Assembly: GCA_017405645.1 (NCBI GenBank)
Contig: JAFQZZ010000010.1
Coordinates: 1 to 45,751, forward strand
Reading direction: 5' to 3'
DNA length: 45,751 nucleotides
Source: Bacillota bacterium
GTDB lineage: Bacteria; Bacillota; Clostridia; Peptostreptococcales; Anaerovoracaceae
Position numbers and translations under genes: made by a program. How positions within the stretch are numbered: position 1 is the stretch's first letter; every line of letters starts with the position of its first letter. This document shows, in pieces, positions 15,346-22,891 of this stretch. The notes under the pieces were generated by a model that saw only the letters and a program-made list of their open reading frames with translations, was not told the origin of the DNA and did not search any database.

Positions 15346-17688
15346 ATGACATTAAGAGAACTGGAAATCGGGAAAACCGCCCGGATCACGGAAGTTGGGG
15401 GCGAAGGCGCCCTGCGGCAGCATTTCCTGGACATGGGCGTGATCCCCGGCGCGGAGGTCACCGCCGTGAAGCTGGCGCCCATGGGGGACCCCATGGAGCT
15501 GAGGATCCACGGCTACGAACTGACGCTGCGGCTGGCGGATGCGGAAAAGATCCAGGTGGAACCGGTGGAGAATCCGGAGGAACAGGCTGCGGAGCCCCTC
15601 TCCGGCCGGTCCGTCCACCCCGGCCTCGGGGAAGGCGGGAAGTACCACCGCAAAGGCGACGGGGATCCGCTGCCGGAGGGGACCCTGCTGACCTTCGGGC
15701 TGGTGGGGAACCAGAACAGCGGCAAGACCACCCTGTTCAACCAGCTGACGGGCTCCAACCAGCACGTGGGGAATTTCCCCGGCGTGACGGTGGACCGGAA
15801 GGACGGCCCCATCAAGGGACATCCCAATACCCGGATCACGGACCTGCCGGGCATCTATTCCATGTCCCCCTACAGCAATGAAGAACTGGTGTCCCGGGAT
15901 TTCGTGCTGAACGAACGGCCCCGGGCCATTATCGATATCGTGGACGCCACCAATATCGAGCGGAATCTGTACCTGACCATGCAGCTTTTGGAGATGGAGA
16001 TCCCGGTGGTGGTGGCGCTGAACATGATGGACGAGCTCAGCGGCAACGGCGGTTCCATCGAGATCAATGAGATGGAAGCCCTGCTGGGGGTGCCGGTGGT
16101 GCCCACGTCTGCGGCGAAGAACGAGGGCGTGGACGAACTGGTGGAGCACGCGATCCACGTGGCCCATTACCAGGAAAAGCCCCTGCGGCAGGATTTCTGC
16201 GGGGAGGAGGATCATGGCGGCGCCGTCCACCGGTGCATCCATGCAGTGATCCACCTGATCCAGGACCACGCCGAACAGGCGGGGCTCCCGGTGCGGTTCG
16301 CCGCCAGCAAGATCATCGAGGGAGACCCCCTGGTGCTGGAACAGCTGGCGCTGGACCAGAATGAAAAGGAAATGCTGGAGCACATCGTGCTGCAGATGGA
16401 AAACGAGCGGGGACTGGACCGCAGCGCGGCCATGGCGGAGATGCGCTATACCTTCATCCACAAGGTCTGCGACGCCACAGTCCGCAAGCCCCGCGAAAGC
16501 AGGGAACACCTGAGGAGCCGGAAGATCGACCGGTTCCTGACGGGGAAATACACGGCGATCCCGGCCTTCATCGCCATCATGGGGCTGGTCTTTTTCCTGA
16601 CCTTCAACGTGATCGGCGCGAAGCTCCAGGAATGGACCCAGGCCGGGGTGGATGCGTTATCCGGGACGGTGGATGCGGCCCTGACCGCCGGGAACGTGAA
16701 CAACACCATCCACGGACTGGTAATTGACGGGATCTTTTCCGGCGTGGGTACGGTGCTGAGTTTCCTGCCCATCATCGTGGTGCTGTTCTTCTTCCTGTCG
16801 ATCCTGGAAGACAGCGGCTATACCGCCCGGGTGGCCTTCTTCATGGACAAGCTCCTTCGGAAGATCGGGCTTTCGGGCCGGAGCATCGTTCCGATGCTGA
16901 TCGGCTTCGGATGCACGGTGCCGGCGGTGATGTCCACCCGGACCCTGCCCAGCGACCGGGACCGGCGGATGACGGTGCTGCTGACGCCCTTTATGAGCTG
17001 TACGGCCAAGGTGCCGATCTATGCGTTCTTCACGGCGGCTTTCTTCCCCGGACGGGGCGGCCTGATCATGACCGGCCTGTACGTGCTGGGAGTGGTGACG
17101 GCCATCCTGATCGCTTTCCTTTATAAAGGGACCCTGTTCAAGGGCGAGGCGGTGCCCTTCGTGATGGAACTGCCCAATTACCGGATGCCCGGCGCGCGGA
17201 ACGTGCTGCGGCTCCTGTGGGACAAGGCGAAGGATTTCCTGCAGCGGGCTTTCACCATCATTCTGATCGCCACTATCGTGGTGTGGTTCCTGCAGAGCTT
17301 CGACCCGCACATGAACATGACGGCGGATCCCCAGGAGAGCATCCTGGCCATCGCGGCGGGATGGATCGCACCCATCTTCAAGCCCCTGGGACTGGGAGAC
17401 TGGCGGGTAGTGACTTCCCTGATCACCGGCTTCATCGCCAAGGAAAGCGTGGTCTCCAGCATGGAGATCCTCTTCGGCGGCGGTATCACGACGATCATGA
17501 CGGTCCTGACGGCGGCCAGCATGCTGGTCTTCAGCCTGCTGTACACGCCCTGCGTGGCAGCCATCGCTTCCGTCAAGCGGGAGCTGGGGGGCAAATGGGC
17601 CTTCGCCGTGGTGATCTGGCAGTGCACGGTGGCGTGGATCGCGGCGCTGATCGTCCGGATGATCGGCATGATGATGGGGGTGTCTTAA
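15346..17688 (+). CDS. feoB: Ferrous iron transporter, FeoA-FeoB fusion
   Basis: This 780-residue protein imports Fe2+ across the inner membrane. Residues 1-75 are a FeoA SH3-like domain, joined by a Gly/Pro-rich linker (about 76-112) to FeoB. The G-domain motifs are G1 GNQNSGKTT (121-129), G3 DLPG (166-169) and G4 NMMD (226-229). A helical GDI-like region follows, then the membrane domain with Gate motifs around GFGCTVPAVMSTRTL and SCTAKVPIYAFF, whose Cys residues are those implicated in iron passage. FeoA and FeoB are often separate genes; here the frame is continuous. AGGAGAAG precedes the ATG at 15346. A Cys-rich partner gene follows directly. Confidence 0.95.
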   Translation: MTLRELEIGKTARITEVGGEGALRQHFLDMGVIPGAEVTAVKLAPMGDPMELRIHGYELTLRLADAEKIQVEPVENPEEQAAEPLSGRSVHPGLGEGGKYHRKGDGDPLPEGTLLTFGLVGNQNSGKTTLFNQLTGSNQHVGNFPGVTVDRKDGPIKGHPNTRITDLPGIYSMSPYSNEELVSRDFVLNERPRAIIDIVDATNIERNLYLTMQLLEMEIPVVVALNMMDELSGNGGSIEINEMEALLGVPVVPTSAAKNEGVDELVEHAIHVAHYQEKPLRQDFCGEEDHGGAVHRCIHAVIHLIQDHAEQAGLPVRFAASKIIEGDPLVLEQLALDQNEKEMLEHIVLQMENERGLDRSAAMAEMRYTFIHKVCDATVRKPRESREHLRSRKIDRFLTGKYTAIPAFIAIMGLVFFLTFNVIGAKLQEWTQAGVDALSGTVDAALTAGNVNNTIHGLVIDGIFSGVGTVLSFLPIIVVLFFFLSILEDSGYTARVAFFMDKLLRKIGLSGRSIVPMLIGFGCTVPAVMSTRTLPSDRDRRMTVLLTPFMSCTAKVPIYAFFTAAFFPGRGGLIMTGLYVLGVVTAILIAFLYKGTLFKGEAVPFVMELPNYRMPGARNVLRLLWDKAKDFLQRAFTIILIATIVVWFLQSFDPHMNMTADPQESILAIAAGWIAPIFKPLGLGDWRVVTSLITGFIAKESVVSSMEILFGGGITTIMTVLTAASMLVFSLLYTPCVAAIASVKRELGGKWAFAVVIWQCTVAWIAALIVRMIGMMMGVS

Positions 17689-17853
17689 ATGAACGGATGG
17701 GATATCCTGATCCTGCTGCTCATTGCCGGCGCGGTGGCGCTGGCGGTGCGGCACCTGGTGAAAAACCGCGGGAACAGCTGTCACGGAGGCGCGGACTGCG
17801 CAGCCTGCCGGCAGCGGTGTGAAATGTACGGAAACGATAAAAAGAGATATTGA
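17689..17853 (+). CDS. FeoB-associated Cys-rich membrane protein
   Basis: This 54-residue protein starts on the base after the feoB stop. It has one membrane helix (about residues 4-20) and a short tail with four cysteines spaced C-x6-C-x2-C-x3-C (CHGGADCAACRQRC). This is the pattern of the FeoB-associated Cys-rich membrane proteins of Firmicutes, which are thought to support iron transport, perhaps as a metal-binding FeoC-like partner. It is too short for routine gene calling but its coupling to feoB and the motif make it convincing. Confidence 0.88.
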   Translation: MNGWDILILLLIAGAVALAVRHLVKNRGNSCHGGADCAACRQRCEMYGNDKKRY

Positions 17854-17868
17854 TTCAGGAGGAACAAC

Positions 17869-18255
17869 ATGATAGAAATTAGGGAACATATCGGGAAGTC
17901 GAAGGAAGACTACCTGGAGGCGATCCTGGTGATCCGGCAGGAGAAAGGCTACTGCCGCTCCGTGGACGTGTGCAACCATCTGGATTTCTCCAAGCCCAGC
18001 GTATCCCGGGCGGTGAAGACCCTGGAAGAGGAGGGCTACATCGAGCGCCGGGACGGCGGCTTCATCTACCTGACGGAGCAGGGGCAGTCCGTGGCGGAAA
18101 AGATCCTGGAACGGCATCACACCCTGACCCGGTTCTTCGAACACCTGGGGGTGTCTTCGAAGACCGCGGAGGATGACGCCTGCCTGATCGAGCACGTCAT
18201 CAGCGACGAAAGCTACGGCAAACTGAAGGAATGGTATGAAAAGAATGAGCTTTAA
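17869..18255 (+). CDS. DtxR/MntR-family metal-dependent transcriptional regulator
   Basis: The 128-residue protein has an N-terminal winged helix-turn-helix (residues about 8-65, with SKEDYLEAILVI and FSKPSVSRAVKTLEEEGYI). The dimerisation/metal domain holds HHTLTRFFEHLGVS and DDACLIEHVIS with the Glu, His and Asp-type ligands of this family. There is no C-terminal SH3-like domain, as in the short MntR-type members. GGAGGAACAAC precedes the ATG. Its place at the end of the feo unit suggests it represses iron uptake when Fe2+ or Mn2+ is plentiful. The actual metal cannot be told. Confidence 0.88.
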   Translation: MIEIREHIGKSKEDYLEAILVIRQEKGYCRSVDVCNHLDFSKPSVSRAVKTLEEEGYIERRDGGFIYLTEQGQSVAEKILERHHTLTRFFEHLGVSSKTAEDDACLIEHVISDESYGKLKEWYEKNEL

Positions 18256-18979
18256 GGCCGCGGTATTCGATATGGACGGGACGATCCTGGACACCCTGGC
18301 GGACCTGAACGCGTCCCTGAATCACGCCCTGGGGGCCTGCGGGCACCGGTGTGATTTTGAAGGGGAGACCACGAAGGCCTTTTTCGGCAGCGGGATCCGG
18401 GTGGCCATCCGCCGGGCGCTGGCCCTGGAACAGGGTTTTCCGGAGGAAAAGCTGGACGTGATCGGTACGGAGGAAGAGCCGGAGCTGCCCGTCACGGAAG
18501 AGGAGATCGAGCGGATCCGGCAGGTGTATTCGCCCCATTACCAGGCCCACTGCAACGACGTGACCGGCCCTTATCCCGGGATCCCGGAACTGCTGGAACG
18601 GCTGCGGAACGCGGGCGTAAAGACGGCGGTGGTGTCCAACAAGCCGGATGCGGCGGTGCAGAAGCTGGCGGAGGAAAGTTTCCCCGGCGGATTTGATTAT
18701 GCCCTGGGAGAGGCGGCCGGCACGGCCCGGAAGCCCGCCCCGGATATGGTGATGAAGTGCCTGGCCCGGTTCGGACTGGCGCCGGGGGAAGCGGTATACA
18801 TCGGGGACTCGGAGGTCGACCTGCAGACAGCGGAGAACGCCGGGCTTATGTGCATTTGCGTGGACTGGGGGTTCCGGAGCCGGGACTACCTGGAGAAGCG
18901 GGACGCAGGCGTGATCGTTTCCTCCTGCGAAGAAATCTTCCGGATCATCACCGGAGGGATGGACGATGAAGTACGATAA
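18236..18979 (+). CDS. HAD-family hydrolase, phosphoglycolate-phosphatase-like
   Basis: The 247-residue cytosolic enzyme carries the HAD motifs. DxDGT is FDMDGTILDT (nucleophile Asp12, Asp14), motif II VVSNKPD, the lysine of motif III in ARKPAPD, and motif IV GDSEVDLQTA. The cap inserted after motif I fits the Gph/PGMB group, which often dephosphorylates 2-phosphoglycolate, though the substrate is not certain. ATG at 18236 overlaps the regulator gene by 20 bases with AAGGA five bases upstream; ATG 18245 is an alternative. It overlaps sfsA at its end. Confidence 0.88.
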   Translation: MKRMSFKAAVFDMDGTILDTLADLNASLNHALGACGHRCDFEGETTKAFFGSGIRVAIRRALALEQGFPEEKLDVIGTEEEPELPVTEEEIERIRQVYSPHYQAHCNDVTGPYPGIPELLERLRNAGVKTAVVSNKPDAAVQKLAEESFPGGFDYALGEAAGTARKPAPDMVMKCLARFGLAPGEAVYIGDSEVDLQTAENAGLMCICVDWGFRSRDYLEKRDAGVIVSSCEEIFRIITGGMDDEVR

Positions 18980-19646
18980 CATCACGGAAGGGATCTTCCT
19001 GGAACGGCCCAACCGTTTTATCGCCCGGGTAATGATCGGCGGAACGGAGGAAAAGGTCCACGTCAAGAACACCGGACGGTGCCGGGAACTGTTAAAGCCC
19101 GGGGCGAAAGTGTTTCTGGAAAAGGCGGCGAATCCGGACCGGAAGACGAAATACGACCTGGTGGCGGTGGTGAAGGACACCGGCGTGCTGTTCAACATCG
19201 ACAGCCAGGCGCCCAACGCAGCCGTGAAGGAATGGCTGGAGGGCCGGGATTTCGACCGGGTGAGGCCGGAGGTCCCTTACGGGGATTCCCGGATGGATTT
19301 CTATATGGAAAAGGACGGGGAGCGGTTCCTGATGGAAGTGAAGGGCTGCACTCTGGAGTTTGACGGCGTGGGGTATTTCCCCGACGCGCCTACGGAAAGG
19401 GGCGCAAAGCACCTGAGGGAACTGACCCGGGCCGCGGCAGAGGGATACCGGGCGGTGCTGGCCTATGTCATCCAGATGGAAGGAGTCGAGGAGGTCCTTC
19501 CCCATACGGAGACCGACCCGGACTATGCCGAAGCCTATGGAGAGGCGGAGGCCGCCGGGGTGGAAACATGGTTTTTCACCTGCCGGGTGGAGCCGGCGAA
19601 AATGATCATTACGGGACGGAACGTAAAAAAACCTTCACGGGACTGA
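18966..19646 (+). CDS. sfsA: DNA/RNA nuclease SfsA
   Basis: This 226-residue protein is SfsA (sugar fermentation stimulation protein), an OB-fold plus PD-(D/E)xK nuclease-like protein. The N-terminus holds FLERPNRFIARV and the family signature HVKNTGRCRELL (about 32-43). The nuclease core has SRMDFY with D111 and FLMEVKG with E124 and K126, followed by the conserved FPDAPTERGAKHLREL. Length is normal. The original sugar-fermentation link in E. coli is indirect and the physiological role is unclear. It overlaps the HAD gene by 14 bases, and its stop lies in the loop of the terminator after it. Confidence 0.95.
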   Translation: MKYDNITEGIFLERPNRFIARVMIGGTEEKVHVKNTGRCRELLKPGAKVFLEKAANPDRKTKYDLVAVVKDTGVLFNIDSQAPNAAVKEWLEGRDFDRVRPEVPYGDSRMDFYMEKDGERFLMEVKGCTLEFDGVGYFPDAPTERGAKHLRELTRAAAEGYRAVLAYVIQMEGVEEVLPHTETDPDYAEAYGEAEAAGVETWFFTCRVEPAKMIITGRNVKKPSRD

Positions 19647-19664
19647 ATCGCCCGTGAAGGTTTT
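19628..19664. terminator. Bidirectional terminator over the sfsA stop codon
   Basis: AAAACCTTCACGGG (19628-19641) pairs perfectly with CCCGTGAAGGTTTT (19651-19664); the sfsA TGA (19644-19646) is in the loop. The A and T flanks make it usable for both sfsA and the convergent threonine aldolase gene. Confidence 0.85.
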
Positions 19665-19676
19665 CGATTTTTGGAG

Positions 19677-20735
19677 TTATAACAGGGAGATCAGCTTCTC
19701 CACATCCTCTTCCGTGGTGGACCAGGAGGTGACGAAGCGGACCACGGTGGAATCGTCGGTGTACTTGTCCCAGTACTCGAAGTCCACCTTCCCAAGCAGA
19801 TCGTTCATTTCATCGTCGTCCATGATCAAGAAGATCTGATTGGTGGGGGAGCGGAAGAGCAGTTCATAGCCCTTTTCCTCCATGGCGTCCTGGATCTGTC
19901 CGGCGGCTTCCACGGCGGAGCGGCCGATCTCTTCATACAGGCCGTCGGTGAAGAGGGCGTCGAACTGGATGCCGGCGATCCGGCCCTTGGCCAGCAGGGC
20001 CCCCATGAGTTTGGTGATCATGAAGAAATGGGGCACGGTGCCGGGCTTCGGAAAGACCACGGCTTCCCCGAATAGGGCGCCGCATTTGGTGCCCCCGATG
20101 TAGAATGCGTCGCAGAGCCGGGCGATGTCCGCCAGGGTCAGGTCGTTCTGCGGGGAGGCCAGGGCGTAGGCCAGCCGGGCTCCGTCCAGGTACAGCTTCA
20201 GGCCGAATTCATCGCAGGCTTTCCGGATCTCCTCCATCTCCCGGCGGGAATACAGGGTGCCGTATTCCGTGGGGTGGGTGACGTAGACCATGCCCGGCAT
20301 AACGATGTGATCCCAGGATTCGTCCTCCCGGTAGTGTTCGCAATACCGGCGGATGGACCCGGCGCTGATCTTCCCTTCCTCAAAAGGCAGGACCAGGACC
20401 TTGTGGCCGTTGTGTTCCACGGCTCCGGCCTCATGGACGCTGATGTGGCCGTCCGCCGAGGACAGGACCCCCTGGTAGGGCTGCAGCAGGGCGGTGATGA
20501 CCGTAGCGTTGGTCTGGGTGCCCCCGGCCAGGAAGAAGATCTCCGCTTCCGGCGCCTTGCAGGCTTCCCGGATCCGGTTCCGGGCGTGTTCCGAAATAGG
20601 GTCCGTGCCGTAGCCGGCGGTGTTCATAAGGTTCGTTTCGTTCAGGGCCTCCATTACTTTCGGATGGGCTCCGGCCATATAGTCCGAGCAGAAAGTCAGT
20701 TTCTGCGGCGCGATCTTTTTATAATCAGTCTTCAT
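19677..20735 (-). CDS. Low-specificity L-threonine aldolase (PLP)
   Basis: The 352-residue PLP-dependent aldolase splits L-threonine or allo-threonine to glycine and acetaldehyde. It belongs to the fold-type-I beta-eliminating lyase family. The Schiff-base Lys is K217 in YIGGTKCGALFGE, the PLP-binding Asp is D184 in YLDGARLAYAL, and SSADGHISVHEAGAVE holds the His that stacks on PLP. The length fits. A good GGAGAAAA ribosome binding site and an extended -10 promoter precede it. It stands alone between convergent sfsA and divergent nitroreductase. Related tyrosine-phenol-lyase-like enzymes are less likely given its size. Confidence 0.9.
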   Translation of the reverse strand: MKTDYKKIAPQKLTFCSDYMAGAHPKVMEALNETNLMNTAGYGTDPISEHARNRIREACKAPEAEIFFLAGGTQTNATVITALLQPYQGVLSSADGHISVHEAGAVEHNGHKVLVLPFEEGKISAGSIRRYCEHYREDESWDHIVMPGMVYVTHPTEYGTLYSRREMEEIRKACDEFGLKLYLDGARLAYALASPQNDLTLADIARLCDAFYIGGTKCGALFGEAVVFPKPGTVPHFFMITKLMGALLAKGRIAGIQFDALFTDGLYEEIGRSAVEAAGQIQDAMEEKGYELLFRSPTNQIFLIMDDDEMNDLLGKVDFEYWDKYTDDSTVVRFVTSWSTTEEDVEKLISLL

Positions 20736-20766
20736 AACGGTTTTCTCCTTTGCGGTTTCTGAGAAC

Positions 20767-20796
20767 AGTATACCATCAAACCGGAAGATCCTTCAA
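20767..20796 (-). promoter_or_regulatory. Promoter for threonine aldolase
   Basis: On the minus strand TTGAAG (20796-20791), an 18-base spacer and TATACT (20772-20767) with the TGG extension of an extended -10. Confidence 0.55.
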
Positions 20797-20812
20797 TCTC
20801 CAATCTTTCATC

Positions 20813-20840
20813 TTGCTTCTTTTCAAAACTCTGTTATACT
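20813..20840 (+). promoter_or_regulatory. Promoter for the nitroreductase gene
   Basis: TTGCTT (20813-20818), a 16-base spacer and TATACT (20835-20840) preceded by TGT, an extended -10. The aldolase promoter faces the other way 17 bases to the left. Confidence 0.6.
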
Positions 20841-20873
20841 GAAGGCAATCCACAAGGAAAGAGAGGGTACGGT

Positions 20874-21389
20874 ATGAGCTTTTTAGAGTTAGCAAAAGAC
20901 CGGTTTTCGGTGAAGCAGTTCACGGACAGGCCGGTGGAAAAGGAAAAACTGGATCAGATCCTGGAAGCGGGGAACATCGCCCCAACGGCGGCCAACAAGC
21001 AGTGCCAGCGGATCTATGTGATCCAAAGTGAAGAAGGCATCAAAAAGATCAATGAACTCAGCGCCTGCATCTATGGCGCGAAGACCGTGCTGATGATCGG
21101 TTATGACAGCGCTGAGGAGTGGAAGAATCCGCTGCAGGAAGGGATCCATTCCGGGGACCAGGATGCGTCCATCGTGGCGACTCACCTGATGCTGGAAGCC
21201 TGGGACCTGGGCGTGGGCTCCTGCTGGGTGAATTACTTCCCCAATGACACCGTGGCGAAAGCCTTCGGTTTGCCGGAAAGCGAAAAGGTCGTGCTGCTGC
21301 TGCCCCTGGGCTATGCGCCGGAAGGCGCGGAGCCGCTGCCGACTCATTTTGCATGCAAACCCATTGAAGACACAGTGAAATATCTGTAG
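20874..21389 (+). CDS. Nitroreductase-family flavoprotein
   Basis: This 171-residue FMN enzyme is of the short nitroreductase type: an N-terminal RFSVKQFTDRPV (FMN phosphate-binding Arg/Ser/Lys set), AGNIAPTAANKQCQRI, and a C-terminal half with LGVGSCWVNYF and LLLPLGYAPEGAEP. These proteins are dimers using NAD(P)H to reduce nitro compounds, flavins or quinones; the physiological substrate is unknown. An AGAGAGGGT-like ribosome binding site precedes the ATG. It is followed after 11 bases by the tRNA-editing gene and is likely co-transcribed with it. Confidence 0.88.
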   Translation: MSFLELAKDRFSVKQFTDRPVEKEKLDQILEAGNIAPTAANKQCQRIYVIQSEEGIKKINELSACIYGAKTVLMIGYDSAEEWKNPLQEGIHSGDQDASIVATHLMLEAWDLGVGSCWVNYFPNDTVAKAFGLPESEKVVLLLPLGYAPEGAEPLPTHFACKPIEDTVKYL

Positions 21390-21400
21390 GAGGAGAGAAG

Positions 21401-21934
21401 ATGTTTATCAGCGATATTTATACCACCAAGCCGGAAGACGAAAGAGGCGCACTGGAAACAAAAGTGTACGAGGAACTGGAACGGCTGAATATTCCCTATG
21501 AAAGAGTGGACAATGATTCCGTGGAAGCCATGGAGGAGTGCGTGGACATCAGCGCGAAGCTGGGGGCCGAGATCCGCAAGACCATCGTGGTCTGCAACAA
21601 GAAGAAGCAGTTTTTCCTGGTGATCCTGCCGGCGGACAAGCGCTTCGACTCGAAACTCTTCGCATCCTACGCCCGGACGCCGAGGGTATCCTTCGCATCC
21701 GCGGAGGAAATGGAAGAGGTCATCGGGCTGACGCCGGGCGAAGCTTCTATCATGGGGATCCTGAACGACCCGGAGGGCAAGGTGAAGGTCTTCATCGACA
21801 AGGCTGTTGCGGACGCGGAGTGGTTTGCCTGCAACCCGGGTGCCAACACCACCCACATCAAATTCAAGACGAAGGACCTGGTCAAGACCTTCCTGCCCAA
21901 GGAAGGCCACAAGCCGGAGATTTTCATGCTGTAG
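21401..21934 (+). CDS. Prolyl-tRNA synthetase-associated domain (ProX/YbaK-like tRNA deacylase)
   Basis: The 177-residue protein is a free-standing relative of the ProRS editing (INS) domain, in the PrdX/ProXp-ala group. These hydrolyse mischarged tRNA, usually Ala-tRNA(Pro), in trans. Support comes from the N-terminal YEELERLNIPYERVDND, the central IRKTIVVCNKKKQFFLVILPADKRFD with the conserved Lys, GEASIMGIL, and the C-terminal CNPGANTTHIKFKTKDL typical of PrdX-type proteins. The exact amino acid removed cannot be told. An AGGAGGAGAG ribosome binding site precedes it, and a strong terminator follows. Confidence 0.88.
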   Translation: MFISDIYTTKPEDERGALETKVYEELERLNIPYERVDNDSVEAMEECVDISAKLGAEIRKTIVVCNKKKQFFLVILPADKRFDSKLFASYARTPRVSFASAEEMEEVIGLTPGEASIMGILNDPEGKVKVFIDKAVADAEWFACNPGANTTHIKFKTKDLVKTFLPKEGHKPEIFML

Positions 21935-21956
21935 ATCAACAGCGGACAATAAAAAG

Positions 21957-21995
21957 AGCCCGGAGCGCGAAAGCGTCCGGGCTTCGTTGTTTTTT
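21957..21995. terminator. Strong terminator with GAAA tetraloop
   Basis: GCCCGGA-g-CGC, GAAA loop, GCG-TCCGGGC (21958-21982) gives a 10-bp stem with one bulged G, followed by TTCGTTGTTTTTT. It lies between convergent genes. Confidence 0.8.
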
Positions 21996-21997
21996 GA

Positions 21998-22723
21998 TCA
22001 GGAATACAAGGAGACGTCATGGGTGGAGGCATCCCGGATCAGCCGGTACACCACGATGTACATGATGATGACGAAGCCGTAGAACACAGCAGTGGAAGCG
22101 GGCGAATCGATCATGGCGCAGGAGTCGTAGAATCCGTGGAGGAACACGGCGCTCAGGTAAGCGGCCAGCAGGTTCTTCCGGCAGCCTGCCCGGTCGCCCC
22201 GGACCTCGCACCGCTTGGCCCGCCCGTAGAAGATGCCCATGAAGACGGAGAAGCCCAGGTGTCCCGGAATGGCAAAGAGGGCCCGGACCAGGATCACGCC
22301 GATCCCGTAGGTGAACACATACTGGATGTTCTCGAAGGCGGCAAAGCCCAGGGACACGAAGGCGGAATAGACCACGCCGTCGAAGAGGTGGGTGAAATTC
22401 GGGTCATTCCAGCTGCGGCGCTTCAGGAAGTACAGTTTGGTGCCTTCTTCCGCAGCGGCCACCACCAGAAAGGCCAGCAGGATCACGTAGACCGGGCTGT
22501 TCGGGCGGATGCCCGTGTTCAGCAGCATGGTTCCGCCGGTTTCCAGGATGATGGAGAGCAGGGTAGCCAGGACGCCGCCGATGACCAGGGCCTTCAGCAG
22601 GTAGCCCGGCTCCTTTTCCACCGTATCTTTATTGTAAATGTATTTCATCAGCAGCAGCGCCGGGATGACGGCTGCGGGAATGTACAGGATCATCAATCCG
22701 AGGCTTGGTGCAGGTGCGTACAT
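21998..22723 (-). CDS. PrsW-family intramembrane metalloprotease
   Basis: The 241-residue polytopic membrane protein has seven to eight hydrophobic segments and the PrsW motifs EEGTK (E92, E93), FENIQY (E131), PGHLGFSVFMG (H155) and FLHGFYD (H196), the proposed metal-binding set. PrsW in Bacillus subtilis performs site-1 cleavage of anti-sigma factor RsiW; other members have unknown targets. No sigma/anti-sigma pair is in this window. AAGGAGGAAACG directly before ATG 22723 decides the start over a longer frame. A cysteine-bearing cytosolic loop (RCEVRGDRAGC) is unusual but small. Confidence 0.88.
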   Translation of the reverse strand: MYAPAPSLGLMILYIPAAVIPALLLMKYIYNKDTVEKEPGYLLKALVIGGVLATLLSIILETGGTMLLNTGIRPNSPVYVILLAFLVVAAAEEGTKLYFLKRRSWNDPNFTHLFDGVVYSAFVSLGFAAFENIQYVFTYGIGVILVRALFAIPGHLGFSVFMGIFYGRAKRCEVRGDRAGCRKNLLAAYLSAVFLHGFYDSCAMIDSPASTAVFYGFVIIMYIVVYRLIRDASTHDVSLYS

Positions 22724-22754
22724 TTTCGTTTCCTCCTTATTCCTTATTAGATTC

Positions 22755-22783
22755 ATTATCCATTATTTCAGCAGGGATTTCAA
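22755..22783 (-). promoter_or_regulatory. Promoter for the PrsW gene
   Basis: On the minus strand TTGAAA (22783-22778), a 17-base spacer and GATAAT (22760-22755). Confidence 0.6.
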
Positions 22784-22797
22784 GTATGAAAAGAGGT

Positions 22798-22826
22798 TTG
22801 ACATTTGGTGAGATTTGTGGTAGAAA
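22798..22826 (+). promoter_or_regulatory. Promoter for the radical SAM gene
   Basis: Consensus TTGACA (22798-22803), a 17-base spacer ending TGTGG, and TAGAAA (22821-22826). It is another case of the TGTGGTA block seen at several promoters here. Confidence 0.65.
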
Positions 22827-22842
22827 TATTAGGATATCAAGA

Positions 22843-22858
22843 GCCCTCCCAAGAGGGC
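22843..22858 (+). promoter_or_regulatory. Short GC hairpin in the radical SAM leader
   Basis: GCCCTC (22843-22848) and GAGGGC (22853-22858) form a 6-bp perfect stem with a four-base loop, 33 bases upstream of the start codon. There is no T-run behind it, so it is more likely an mRNA-stabilising or leader structure than a terminator. Confidence 0.45.
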
Positions 22859-22891
22859 ATTTAAATAGAAAAGAATAAGGGGGAAACAAAA

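Noticed and set aside
16657..18294. 545-codon minus-strand frame opposite feoB
   Set aside because: Shadow of feoB and the regulator gene; its protein is His/Arg/Gln-rich without domains.
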